From Pseudomonadota bacterium (GTDB lineage: Bacteria > Pseudomonadota > Alphaproteobacteria > Rhizobiales > Rhizobiaceae): DNA of 64,000 nucleotides. The notes beneath the pieces are model-generated. The model was given only the letters and a program-made list of their open reading frames with translations, had not been told where the DNA came from and ran no database searches. Positions 1 to 8,353 of this stretch are shown here, piece after piece (within the stretch, counting starts at the first letter, position 1; every line of letters starts with the position of its first letter). The translations under genes were made by a program, and so were the position numbers. Location of the stretch: NCBI GenBank assembly GCA_023451735.1, contig JAEXYH010000036.1, positions 62,001-126,000 on the forward strand, given 5' to 3'.

Positions 1-912
1 AGGCGGCGGGTTGCGCAGAGCGCCGCGCGAGTAATGACGCTCGATCTGATGCTGGATGATCGAAAGAACCGTCAGGATGACCAGATACCAGACGGTCGCC
101 ACCATCAGCAGCGGAATGACTTCGAGGTTTCGCCGATAGATGATCTGGATCGTATAGAACAGTTCCGGCAGCGCGAGGATGTAGACCTGCGACGAGCCCT
201 TGGCGAGAAGGATGATTTCGTTGAAGCCACTCGGAAGGATGCTGCGCATGGCCTGCGGCAGCACGATGCGGGAAAACTGCCTGCGACGGGGAAGACTGAG
301 CGCGGCTGCCGCCTCAAGCTGTCCTTGATCGACGGAAAGGATGCCGCCACGCACGATTTCCGAGGAAAACGCCGCCGCATGCAGCGCCAGCCCCAGAACC
401 GCCGCGGCGAACGGCGTAATCAGCTGCGTCGTGTTCCAGCTGATGAAATTGATCCCCGTATACGGCACGCCGATGGTGATCGTCTCGTAGAGATAGCCGA
501 GATTGTTGAGGATCAGCAGCAGCACGATCAGCGGGATCGAGCGGAAAATCCACACATAGGTCCAAGATACGCCGGCCAGAAGCGGCGAACCGGAAACCCG
601 GGCAAGCGCCAGCCCTGTTCCGAGCACGAAACCGAAGAAGGCGCCAAGTGCAGTCAGGAGAAGCGTCCGTCCCAGACCGACCAGAACCGGCTCGGCGAAG
701 AACCATTCGGCGAATACGCCCCAGCCCCAGCGTTCGTTGCCGAGCACCGAATGCACCGTCGCAGCGATGAGGATGAGTGCAAGCACGGTTCCGACCGTGC
801 GAGCAGGATAGCGGGCCGGCACGATGCGGTATTGAGAATAGTCGCCGTTGACCGGCCTGTTGGTCTCGGTGGAAGCGCCCGGAACATCTTCGAAATCGGT
901 GGTGATCGTCAT
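1..912 (-). CDS. Amino-acid/opine-type ABC transporter permease (partial)
   Basis: Inner-membrane permease of the HisM/GlnP family, which imports polar amino acids or opines. I read it from an ATG at 912; 304 codons stay open to base 1, so the C-terminus lies outside the window. After a roughly 45-residue cytoplasmic lead come several hydrophobic segments and the EAA loop (EAAAALSLPRRRQFSRIVLP), where the ATPase docks. It starts 9 bases after the GNAT gene stops and is last of five leftward genes. Its ATPase and binding protein are not in view and probably lie to the left. Family assignment is firm; substrate is inferred from neighbours to be a cysteine or other amino-acid derivative. Confidence 0.85.
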   Translation of the reverse strand, partial: MTITTDFEDVPGASTETNRPVNGDYSQYRIVPARYPARTVGTVLALILIAATVHSVLGNERWGWGVFAEWFFAEPVLVGLGRTLLLTALGAFFGFVLGTGLALARVSGSPLLAGVSWTYVWIFRSIPLIVLLLILNNLGYLYETITIGVPYTGINFISWNTTQLITPFAAAVLGLALHAAAFSSEIVRGGILSVDQGQLEAAAALSLPRRRQFSRIVLPQAMRSILPSGFNEIILLAKGSSQVYILALPELFYTIQIIYRRNLEVIPLLMVATVWYLVILTVLSIIQHQIERHYSRGALRNPPP

Positions 913-921
913 GATGGTCTC

Positions 922-1464
922 TCACACCGAACCGTACAGCGCCGCCGCAGCGGCGGCTCCTCGTGCTGGGAATGTGGCAAATTCAAGCGACTTCTCGAAC
1001 GGCAGTTTCTGGATCGTCTCAGGATCTGCCGCCGTGTCGAAAAGCGCGGAATAGCCGTTGGTGAGGTAAAGGCCGACGGCCTCCGGCTGGCGAAACCCCG
1101 TCGTCAAGTATACGCGCTTATAGCCCTGTCGCGCCGCCTGCTCTTCCAGTTCCAGCAGCACCTTGCGCGCCAGTCCCTGGCGACGATAGTCGGAATGGGT
1201 CCAGATGCGCTTGAACTCCGTCGTGACGTCGTCCTCATGCCGCATGAAGGCGCCACCTGCGATTGCCTTGCCTTCGCGCAGCAGCAGCAAAAAATTGCCG
1301 TGGGGCGGAGCAAAGACATCCGGCGCGTAACGGTTCATTTCCTTGGTCGCACCTTCGGCGTCGTAGAAGCTGCCGTAACGGTTGTCATATTCGAAAGTCA
1401 GTTCCTCAATCAGCGGCGCGGCCAGCGGATCGAGTGGGCTTGTGTAGAGAAAGCTGTCGCTCAC
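922..1464 (-). CDS. GNAT-family N-acetyltransferase
   Basis: 180-residue acetyl-CoA-dependent N-acetyltransferase. The acetyl-CoA-binding motif A is visible as YRRQGLARKVL in the middle of the protein, followed by a typical beta4-alpha4 region (YKRVYLTTGF). I chose the GTG at 1464 because GAAGGAG lies just upstream; a longer frame reading back into the M20 gene is low-complexity and has no such site. It sits between an M20 deacylase and an amino-acid ABC permease. In Bacillus the corresponding GNAT proteins (YxeL, YtmI/SnaA) acetylate S-modified cysteines before oxidation, which is the role suggested here. The substrate is not shown by the sequence. Confidence 0.85.
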   Translation of the reverse strand: MSDSFLYTSPLDPLAAPLIEELTFEYDNRYGSFYDAEGATKEMNRYAPDVFAPPHGNFLLLLREGKAIAGGAFMRHEDDVTTEFKRIWTHSDYRRQGLARKVLLELEEQAARQGYKRVYLTTGFRQPEAVGLYLTNGYSALFDTAADPETIQKLPFEKSLEFATFPARGAAAAAALYGSV

Positions 1465-1489
1465 GGGTGTCACTCCTTCGCCGGGCCAG

Positions 1490-2677
1490 TCATGAGAGGA
1501 AGGTTTCGGCGAGCCGCACCCAGTAGCGGGCGGCCGGCGCAATGATCTCGTCATTGAAATTGTAGAGCGGGCTGTGCAGGGGCGCGCTGCCGCCGTTACC
1601 AACGAACAAGTATGAGCCGGGCCGCTCCTGCAACATGTAAGCGAAGTCCTCGCTTGCCGTGCGAGGCCTGAAACTGCCGGCGACCTGATCGGCGGAAAAA
1701 TTCTCCTCGGCGACCCGGCGGGCAAACCGTGTCTCCTCGACGTGATTGATCACCGGCGGGAAACCGCGCAGATAATCGACCTCCGCTTCGGCACCGAAAC
1801 TTTGTGCCTGAGCGCGCGCAAGCGCCGGTACCCGCGCCTCCAGTTTGTCGCGAACTGCAGGAGAATAGGCGCGTGCCGTAAGCTTTAGTTCGACACTTTC
1901 CGGAATGACGTTGGACGCGGAACCGCCATGGATCGACCCGACCGTCAGCACGGCCATTTCGAGAGGATCGACATTACGGGCGACGATGCTCTGCAGGGCG
2001 GTAATGAAGGAGGCGGACGCCAGGACCGGATCAACCGTCTCGTGCGGTGATGCCCCGTGCCCGCCCTTGCCCACGATGCGGATCAGCGCTTTGTCGACCG
2101 AGGCCATGGCCGGCCCCTCGACGAAGCCCAATTGGCCTGCCACGACGCCCGGCCAGTTGTGCAGGCCGAATACAGCATCGACAGGAAACCGCTCGAACAG
2201 GCGGTCATCGATCATCTTGCGGGCGCCCGCCCCCACTTCCTCGGCCGGCTGAAAGATCAGTGTCACCGTGCCCGAGAAACGGCCGTGTTCTGCAAGATAG
2301 CGGGCAGCCGCGAGCAGGATCGTCGTATGGCCATCGTGGCCGCAGGCATGCATCACCTCGGGATTACGGCTCGAATAGGCAAGCGCCGTCGCCTCTTCGA
2401 TCGGCAGGGCGTCGATATCGGCGCGAATTCCGATCCGCTTTTCGGCCGAGCCTCGGCGGAGGGTGGCGACGACGCCGTAGCCGCCGACACCCTCCGTCAC
2501 CTCGTAACCATAGGAGAGCAGATATTTGGCGATGATGCCGGCCGTGCGCTTCTCGTGAAATGAGAGCTCCGGGTACTGATGCAAGTCGCGCCGGATGTCG
2601 ATGAACTCATTGATCGAGGCAAGGATCAGCCGTTCGGCGTCGTCGCGGGGACGCGCGCCGTCAACATGGATATTCAT
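1490..2677 (-). CDS. M20D-family amidohydrolase / N-acyl amino acid deacylase
   Basis: 395-residue metallo-amidohydrolase of the hippurate/IAA-amino acid hydrolase group, which removes acyl groups from N-acylated amino acids in the cytoplasm. Metal ligands are visible in ACGHDGH (C112, H114, H117) and the catalytic glutamate pair in FQPAEE (E146-E147). The ATG at 2677 gives a normal family N-terminus; 17 more upstream codons are possible but unsupported. Gene order LLM oxygenase - M20 - GNAT - ABC permease matches an acetylate/oxidise/deacetylate scheme in which this enzyme would act last, as YxeP does in Bacillus. Substrate is inference. Confidence 0.9.
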   Translation of the reverse strand: MNIHVDGARPRDDAERLILASINEFIDIRRDLHQYPELSFHEKRTAGIIAKYLLSYGYEVTEGVGGYGVVATLRRGSAEKRIGIRADIDALPIEEATALAYSSRNPEVMHACGHDGHTTILLAAARYLAEHGRFSGTVTLIFQPAEEVGAGARKMIDDRLFERFPVDAVFGLHNWPGVVAGQLGFVEGPAMASVDKALIRIVGKGGHGASPHETVDPVLASASFITALQSIVARNVDPLEMAVLTVGSIHGGSASNVIPESVELKLTARAYSPAVRDKLEARVPALARAQAQSFGAEAEVDYLRGFPPVINHVEETRFARRVAEENFSADQVAGSFRPRTASEDFAYMLQERPGSYLFVGNGGSAPLHSPLYNFNDEIIAPAARYWVRLAETFLS

Positions 2678-2740
2678 GATTGTCGCTTTCTGAAGGTTGC
2701 GCCGGACCTTGCGGGCCGGCAGTTTCACCTTGTCAAAATG

Positions 2741-4078
2741 TCAGGCCCTGGCCTTTTCCCTTTCGCGGTTGCCGGCTGTGTAGGCGCTCTGCTTGTAGGG
2801 AAGCCCGAGATTGTCGCGAAGGGTTTGCCCGCTCAACTGGGGGGCGAAATAGCCGCGCTGCTGCAGAATCGGCAGCACATGCTGCACAAAATCCTCAAGT
2901 CCCTCGGCAATCACAGGGAAACCGAGAATGAAGCCGTCGGCCGCGCCATTGTCGAACCAGTCGATGAGCTTGGACGCGACGGCATCCGGCGTCCCGACGA
3001 ACCCTTCCCTTGGCGTGGCGGCATCGAGCGCCGCCTCCCGCAGCGTCTGCCCCTTCTCACTTGCCATCCGTTTGATCCGGTCGGTTGTCGAGCGGAAGCT
3101 GTTCTTACCGATATCCCCGAGCTCGGGAAACGGCGCATCCAGATCGTAAGCACTGAAATCGTGATGATCGAAGAAGCGGCCGAGGTAGGCGAGCGCTTCC
3201 TCGACCGAGATCAGGTTGCGGATGGTCTGGTATTTTTCCTCGGCCTCGGCCTGTGTGCTGCCGACGATCGGACCGATGCCCGGGAAGATCTGAACGTGAT
3301 CGGCGGAGCGACCGTGAGCAACCGCCGCCTGCTTCACACGTTGTGAAAACGTGCGGTTTTCCTCGATGGAGACGCCGTTGGTGAAGACGGCATCGGCATG
3401 TCGGCCGGCAAGGCCAATCCCGGCATCGGATGACCCCGCTTGGAAAATGACAGGCTGTCCCTGCGATGAGCGCTGGATGTTGAGCGGCCCTTCGACCTGG
3501 AAGAAACGCCCCTTGTGAGCGAGCGTGTGCAGCTTTTCACGGTCAAAGAATTTGCCGCTATCGCGATCGCGCGGGAAGGCGTCGTCGTCCCAGCTGTCCC
3601 ACAGGCCTTTGATCACCTCGAGATACTCGTCGGCGATTTCGTAACGAAGCGCGTGTTCGGGGTGGTTGCGGCTGTAATTCCTGGCCGTTCCCTCAAGCGG
3701 CGTCGTTACCGCATTCCAGCCGGCGCGCCCGCCGCTGATGAGATCGAGAGAGGCGAACTGACGGGCAATGGTGAAGGGATCGCTATAGGACGTGGAAACC
3801 GTGCCCGCCAAGCCGATCTTGGTCGTCACCGTGGCAAGCGCGGACAGGATGGTCAGAGGTTCGAAGCGATTGAGAAAATGCGGAATGGACTTCTCGTTGA
3901 TGTAAAGGCCATCCGCCACGAAAGCGAAGGCGATGCCAGCGGTCTCTGCCTTCAAGGCTGTCGTCTTGAAAAAATCGAGATTGACGCTCGCATCGACGGG
4001 GCTCTTGGGGTGTCGCCAGGAATTCATGTGGCCGCCCGCACCCTGCAGCATGATGCCGAAATTGATCTTCCTGCTCAT
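2741..4078 (-). CDS. LLM-class FMN-dependent monooxygenase (NtaA/SnaA/DszA type)
   Basis: 445-residue flavin-dependent monooxygenase of the luciferase-like superfamily, NtaA/SnaA/DszA branch. These enzymes use FMNH2 supplied by a separate reductase to oxidise C-S or C-N compounds. Typical landmarks are the N-terminal start strand (NFGIMLQGAG), the ASLDLISGGRAGWNAVT segment and the VIFQAGSSDAG strand near residue 215. It is 18 bases downstream of a second LLM gene and upstream of the M20 gene, all leftward. A flavin reductase is encoded divergently at 5517. Bacillus YxeK and YtnJ are the same branch and act on N-acetylated S-modified cysteines. Family is clear; substrate is not. Confidence 0.92.
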   Translation of the reverse strand: MSRKINFGIMLQGAGGHMNSWRHPKSPVDASVNLDFFKTTALKAETAGIAFAFVADGLYINEKSIPHFLNRFEPLTILSALATVTTKIGLAGTVSTSYSDPFTIARQFASLDLISGGRAGWNAVTTPLEGTARNYSRNHPEHALRYEIADEYLEVIKGLWDSWDDDAFPRDRDSGKFFDREKLHTLAHKGRFFQVEGPLNIQRSSQGQPVIFQAGSSDAGIGLAGRHADAVFTNGVSIEENRTFSQRVKQAAVAHGRSADHVQIFPGIGPIVGSTQAEAEEKYQTIRNLISVEEALAYLGRFFDHHDFSAYDLDAPFPELGDIGKNSFRSTTDRIKRMASEKGQTLREAALDAATPREGFVGTPDAVASKLIDWFDNGAADGFILGFPVIAEGLEDFVQHVLPILQQRGYFAPQLSGQTLRDNLGLPYKQSAYTAGNREREKARA

Positions 4079-4096
4079 GACATTTTCTCCTTGAAA

Positions 4097-5092
4097 TCAG
4101 GCTGCCGCAGAAAGCGGTTTGCGAGACAATAGCTCGATGAATGACAGCCGACGGTCGGCTCCCACGGCCGGGGGTTCCAGAATGAACTCTTCGATCCCGT
4201 AGGCCGCGGCCAGACGTGCCAGTTCCGCATGAAGGTCGTCCGGCGTGCCATGCAGCACGCTCGGTTTGCGCTCCTCGATACGGTAGCTCTTGGCGCCCGC
4301 CTGCTTTGCGAAATCCTCGGCCTGTTCGCGTCGGCCGACACTGACCGACTGACCATCGTCGAGAAACACCTTGAAAATCTTTAGCTCCGAAACCTGCTCG
4401 GCCGCTTCGGACGCACTTTCCGAGGCATAGGCGGCGAGCGCGAGCACGGGCGAGCGCCCGCCACTTTCCTCGCGGTAGGTTTCGAGACTGTCTCGCAGGT
4501 TTTCAGGATCGCCGTTAAGATGACCAGCATAGACGAAGTTCCAGCCAAGCCTTGCTGCCTGACGAGCACTGCCCGGACTGGCTCCCAGTAAAAAACGCTC
4601 CGCAGTGACCGGTGGCTGCGGCCCCGCGAAGGCAAGGGAATCATCCCTTTGCAAAGCGACGGAGTTGTCGAGAATGGCACTGAGCTCGGCGGTCTGCGTC
4701 TCGAATTCCGGTTTTTTGGACCGATAGACCTGCAATGCCGCCGTTGACCTTGGCAGGCCGCCAGGCGCCTTGCCAATCCCGAGATCAACCCGCCCCGGCG
4801 CCAGGGCGGACAGGAGATTGAAGGTTTCTGCGACCTTGAACGGGCTATAATGTTGTAGCATCACGCCGCCGGAACCGACCCGGATGCTTGAGGTATTGGC
4901 GAGGATCCAGGACACTAGAACCTCCGGCGCGGAGCTCGCCAATTCGCTCGTTCCATGGTGTTCCGCGACCCAAAAGCGGTAATAACCCAGCGCCTCGGCT
5001 CGCTTTGCTAGATTGACAGTTTCCAACAAGGCAGCGACCGCGGTCTCACCCTGGGTGATCGGGCTTTTGTCGAGTAGACTGAATTTGTACAT
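4097..5092 (-). CDS. LLM-class flavin-dependent oxidoreductase (MsnO8-like)
   Basis: 331-residue luciferase-like oxidoreductase from a different branch (MsnO8/bacterial luciferase-like), recognised by LLDKSPI near the start, FWVAEHHG near residue 45 and the LGIGKAPGG segment near 105. I start it at ATG 5092; an ATG five codons upstream is also possible. It is the first gene of the leftward operon, so the promoter should lie between it and the divergent flavin reductase at 5517. Having two LLM enzymes of different branches in one operon suggests two oxidation steps or two related substrates. Confidence 0.88.
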   Translation of the reverse strand: MYKFSLLDKSPITQGETAVAALLETVNLAKRAEALGYYRFWVAEHHGTSELASSAPEVLVSWILANTSSIRVGSGGVMLQHYSPFKVAETFNLLSALAPGRVDLGIGKAPGGLPRSTAALQVYRSKKPEFETQTAELSAILDNSVALQRDDSLAFAGPQPPVTAERFLLGASPGSARQAARLGWNFVYAGHLNGDPENLRDSLETYREESGGRSPVLALAAYASESASEAAEQVSELKIFKVFLDDGQSVSVGRREQAEDFAKQAGAKSYRIEERKPSVLHGTPDDLHAELARLAAAYGIEEFILEPPAVGADRRLSFIELLSRKPLSAAA

Positions 5093-5516
5093 CCGGCACC
5101 CACGCATCTTTTACGTGCGTCTATTTGTCTACTGATTTTATATATTATGAAGGGCAATCTTTGCGATTGCGCCAAGTGAAGCGAAAAAATCTTCTGCATT
5201 GCAGGTGCTATCGCGCCGCTGGAAGCACAACGCGGCGCCTTAATGCCAAACGTCCGATGGCTTGTAGATAGCCAGGCAGCTTTGACGCAAGCGTGTGCTC
5301 AACTCTGCGCCGATTGGTCCATACGTGGCTTCCATCTGACGCGTGCCGGGCCTTCGGTAACGGCAAATCCATTCTATCTTCGAGCAGAATTTCGCGATGA
5401 GATCCTTTGTCTAGCGATCAAGTAGGATTTAGCGTCTGCCGACGGAACAGCGATGCTCCGGTACCCAGAGGTATCTGCATCGAAACGAAACAGCGATTTG
5501 ATCCCCTGGAGCGCGA
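5093..5516. promoter_or_regulatory. Divergent intergenic region between LLM operon and flavin reductase
   Basis: 424 bases without a convincing gene. It separates the leftward monooxygenase operon from the rightward flavin reductase and must carry both promoters. A short inverted repeat, GCAATC at 5154-5159 and GATTGC at 5165-5170, lies in an AT-rich stretch close to the leftward start and could be part of a regulator site. A 60-codon frame at 5243-5425 has no recognisable features and is not called. Confidence 0.4.
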
Positions 5517-6044
5517 ATGAACCACATTGCAATCGAGAATCCGACCCGGCCGGTTCGGAACTTGCCCTCGCCCGATGAACTCAAAGCCGTGATGAGACAA
5601 TTCATAGGAACGGTCTCGGTGGTCACAGCGGGCACATCGGACGACAGAACGGGCGCGACCGTTACCTCCGCCAACGCCTTATCGGTCGATCCCCCGACCA
5701 TGATCGTCAATATCAATCGCTCCTCGTCAACCTGGCCGGTGATCGTCAAGCACAAGCATTTCTGCATTAACGTTTTGGATGAGGATGGTCAGACAGTTGC
5801 CGAAAGATTCTCGGGGGTGGGAGGACTTAAGGGGGCTCAGCGATATGAGGGTGCCGATTGGACAACCCTTGCAAGCGGAGCGGCGGCTTTGGCCAACGCG
5901 CTCGCATCAATAGACTGCGAGGTGGAAGAGGTAATCGAACGTCACAGCCACGCGATTATCATCGGACGGGTTGTTGCGGTCAAGGCGCGCAGTACGTCGC
6001 CGCTGGCATATCATCAAGGCCGATACCTATCGGTGATCTCATGA
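5517..6044 (+). CDS. Flavin reductase (FMN-binding, DIM6/NTAB family)
   Basis: 175-residue NAD(P)H:FMN reductase of the family that feeds FMNH2 to two-component monooxygenases. Landmarks are MRQFIGTVSVVTAG near residue 27, the TSANALSVDPPTMIVNINRSS segment trimmed here to its core SVDPP, FCINVLDEDGQ, and the C-terminal LAYHQGRYLSV. The ATG at 5517 has TGGAG about eight bases upstream. It is divergent from the two LLM monooxygenases, which need exactly this partner. It may also serve the SfnB-like enzyme at 8354, which needs reduced flavin too. Function is secure at family level. Confidence 0.92.
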   Translation: MNHIAIENPTRPVRNLPSPDELKAVMRQFIGTVSVVTAGTSDDRTGATVTSANALSVDPPTMIVNINRSSSTWPVIVKHKHFCINVLDEDGQTVAERFSGVGGLKGAQRYEGADWTTLASGAAALANALASIDCEVEEVIERHSHAIIIGRVVAVKARSTSPLAYHQGRYLSVIS

Positions 6045-6251
6045 AGCGTGCATGAGATAATTGCCGAGAAAAATAGCTTGGCCCACATAACCGCCGGGTC
6101 TCGCGATGGGTTTGGGTAGGTCAACCACTTGCCAACAATACTCTCAAAGCGAGTGCTGACGCCCAGTTATCCGGCGCACGGATGTCTCCCATCGACATGG
6201 TGTGGCATCGCCGACCCCTGCTCAACTACAATTAAGCGTTAGATATAGGCC

Positions 6252-6731
6252 ATGGATCAAATAGACCGAAAAATCCTATCTGTTCTTCAGAAAGACGCCG
6301 CGCTGACAGTATCGGAAATCGGAAAAACTGTCGGCATCTCATCCACCCCCTGCTGGCGCAGAATTCAAAAGATGCAGGAAAACGGCGTCATCCGCCGAAA
6401 CGTCGCGTTGCTTGATCCGCAGAAAGTCAACGCGGGCGTAACGGTGTTCATTTCGATCCGCACATCCAGTCATACGGTCGAATGGCTCAGGCGTTTCTCC
6501 GAGGTGGTTATGGATCTTCCCGAAGTCCTGGAGTTCTATCGTATGAGCGGAGACGTCGATTATCTCCTCAAGGTCGTGATCCCAGATATCTCGTCCTATG
6601 ACGAATTCTACCGAAGGCTTTCAACACGGATTGAGCTCGATGGGGCTGTCCCCAAATTCGCCATGGAGCAGATCAAGGTAACGACTGAACTGCCGCTGGA
6701 ATATACTCGCAAACAGAACAAGGCGGCCTAG
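6252..6731 (+). CDS. Lrp/AsnC-family transcriptional regulator
   Basis: 159-residue feast/famine regulator. The N-terminal HTH is typical (MDQIDRKILSVLQKDAALTV, then ISSTPCWRRIQKM as the recognition region) and the C-terminal half is a RAM ligand-binding domain (SGDVDYLLKVVIPD, residues about 95-110). Such proteins sense amino acids and usually control adjacent transport or catabolic genes. It lies between the flavin reductase and an aldo/keto reductase, all rightward, with 207 bases upstream that could hold its own promoter. Likely target: the divergent LLM/flavin reductase region; this is inference. Confidence 0.92.
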   Translation: MDQIDRKILSVLQKDAALTVSEIGKTVGISSTPCWRRIQKMQENGVIRRNVALLDPQKVNAGVTVFISIRTSSHTVEWLRRFSEVVMDLPEVLEFYRMSGDVDYLLKVVIPDISSYDEFYRRLSTRIELDGAVPKFAMEQIKVTTELPLEYTRKQNKAA

Positions 6732-6989
6732 TAGATTGCTCCGGTTTTAATCCCATCAAGTCCCGACCGAAAGCGTTAGCGCTGAGTGACCCGAAAGTTT
6801 TTCCTGAGAAATGGGATCGATGACCTGGCCTGGCGATGCCTTAACCATTTAACCGGCGCTGTTGATCACAATGGATGATGGGGGCCAATATCACGAATAT
6901 CGAAGTGGCAGGATTTCACTGCAGATCAGCTGTATGCGACGAAATGAGCAAAAATTACAAGCTCTTCCGAGACAAGGGAAGGTCTGGTT

Positions 6990-7925
6990 ATGACGATTCG
7001 AGAACGTAGACATGCACGGCTCGATGCGTGGTTCTCTGAAATCTCACTAGGCAATGCCACCTGGAGCCATCTTAAGGGAAGTTACGGTGATTCCGTTGCT
7101 GCCGACATCACACGAAAAGCCTGGGACGGGGGAATTCGATACTTCGACACCGCGCCCTATTATGGCAGCGGCCTCTGCGAACGACGTCTTGGAGCTGGTC
7201 TGGTTTGGCGGCCTCGCTCTGAGTTTCTTCTTTCCACAAAAGTCGGCATCAAACTGGATCCTTTTTCGAGGGAGCCTGCCGTCGCTCGATACTATCCTCA
7301 CCATGCAGGCTTCGCACCGATCTGCGATTATACTGCAGAGGGGATTGCGATCTCTTTTGAAACCTCTCTCCATCGCCTCGGTATTCCATCCGTCGATATT
7401 GCTTATATGCATGGCCTTTCCATCTGTGACGGCGGTATAGATGCCGCCCTGGCAACCGGCATGCCGGCATTAATTGATCTGCGAGATGCGGGGCGCACGA
7501 GGATGATTGGCGTTGGTGCGAACACGCCCGAGATTGCGATGGCATTTCTGCAGCGCTACGACATCGACCTGCTTCTGTTTGCCGGCGGCTTCTCTTTGGC
7601 GGATCATTCCGAGGCAAAAGCTGTGCTCGATCTGTGCGAAAAGCGGGGCACTGGTGTTATCGCCGCATCACCTTTCGCCAGCGGTCGCTATTTCTCCCCC
7701 GACAACGAGAACTTTCGTCAAAAGCTCCAGGCGAGATGTCTCGAATTTGGTGTTCACGAGACGGCAGCGATCATGCAATTCGGTCTACGGCACCCTGCCG
7801 TGTTGTCCATTCTTTGGTCAACGAAGACGCCCGAGAATATCAATCTCACAATTGCCGTAAGCCAGGCCGATATTCATGCGGACTTGTGGGCCGCTCTGAA
7901 GAAGGATGGACTACTGCATCTTTGA
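6990..7925 (+). CDS. Aldo/keto reductase (D-threo-aldose dehydrogenase-like)
   Basis: 311-residue NAD(P)-dependent oxidoreductase with an (alpha/beta)8 fold. The catalytic tetrad can be placed: D and Y in RYFDTAPYYGSG (about residues 47-55), K in LLSTKVGI (about 80) and H in DIAYMHGLS (about 136). It resembles the fucose/D-threo-aldose dehydrogenase group. GGAAGG upstream supports the ATG at 6990. The first strand is short compared with typical members. It stands alone, 258 bases after the Lrp gene and 428 before sfnB, so it may be unrelated to the sulfur theme. Confidence 0.85.
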   Translation: MTIRERRHARLDAWFSEISLGNATWSHLKGSYGDSVAADITRKAWDGGIRYFDTAPYYGSGLCERRLGAGLVWRPRSEFLLSTKVGIKLDPFSREPAVARYYPHHAGFAPICDYTAEGIAISFETSLHRLGIPSVDIAYMHGLSICDGGIDAALATGMPALIDLRDAGRTRMIGVGANTPEIAMAFLQRYDIDLLLFAGGFSLADHSEAKAVLDLCEKRGTGVIAASPFASGRYFSPDNENFRQKLQARCLEFGVHETAAIMQFGLRHPAVLSILWSTKTPENINLTIAVSQADIHADLWAALKKDGLLHL

Positions 7926-8353
7926 TTCACCAAGCCATTCCGCCCAGTACAGGTTTCATCGGCTGCAATGCATGACTTGCGTTTGCTTTTGCCCATATCG
8001 TGCGACGCTCTCTTCTCTCCGGCCGGGGCAATCTGGGGAGACCTCTACATGCCGACGGTACAAAGACACTCTAATGTCACTCATTAAGATCATAACGCTA
8101 ACGCAAGGGCGCGTTCCGATACTCCTTGTATGAAGCCCTTCCACTGAAGAATCGGAACCACTTCCGGCTGGGTCAATGAAAGATCCTATCCTTGACTACA
8201 CGATCGCGGCTGAGGCGTGGAGGCGTCCCGATCATCCTTCCAGTCAGCGCCAGAAAGCAAAAAACCGCTCAACCGACGGCGCATTTTGACGGTTTGTTTC
8301 TTCTCCGCGGCTCCCGATCATGGCTCAATGCCCGCTTGGCGCAGGAGGTTACG
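7926..8353. other. Gene-poor interval upstream of sfnB-like gene
   Basis: 428 bases with no gene I can support. A 37-codon frame starting at ATG 8176 ends before the SfnB start and has no recognisable product. The interval must contain the promoter of the SfnB-like gene, whose ribosome site (AGGAGG at 8343) is strong. I looked for a sigma-54 -24/-12 pair, as known for sfnB in Pseudomonas, and did not find a convincing one. Confidence 0.3.

Noticed and set aside
34..1545. 503-codon open frame on the + strand
   Set aside because: It is antisense to the ABC permease, GNAT and M20 genes, has very high R/Q/D content without domain features, and no ribosome site. The opposite strand encodes clear families.
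5243..5425. 60-codon frame in the divergent LLM/flavin reductase gap
   Set aside because: No ribosome site, no recognisable pattern; regarded as chance in a promoter region.
8100..8353. Possible sigma-54 promoter for the SfnB-like gene
   Set aside because: No GG-N10-GC pair with acceptable -24/-12 context was found.
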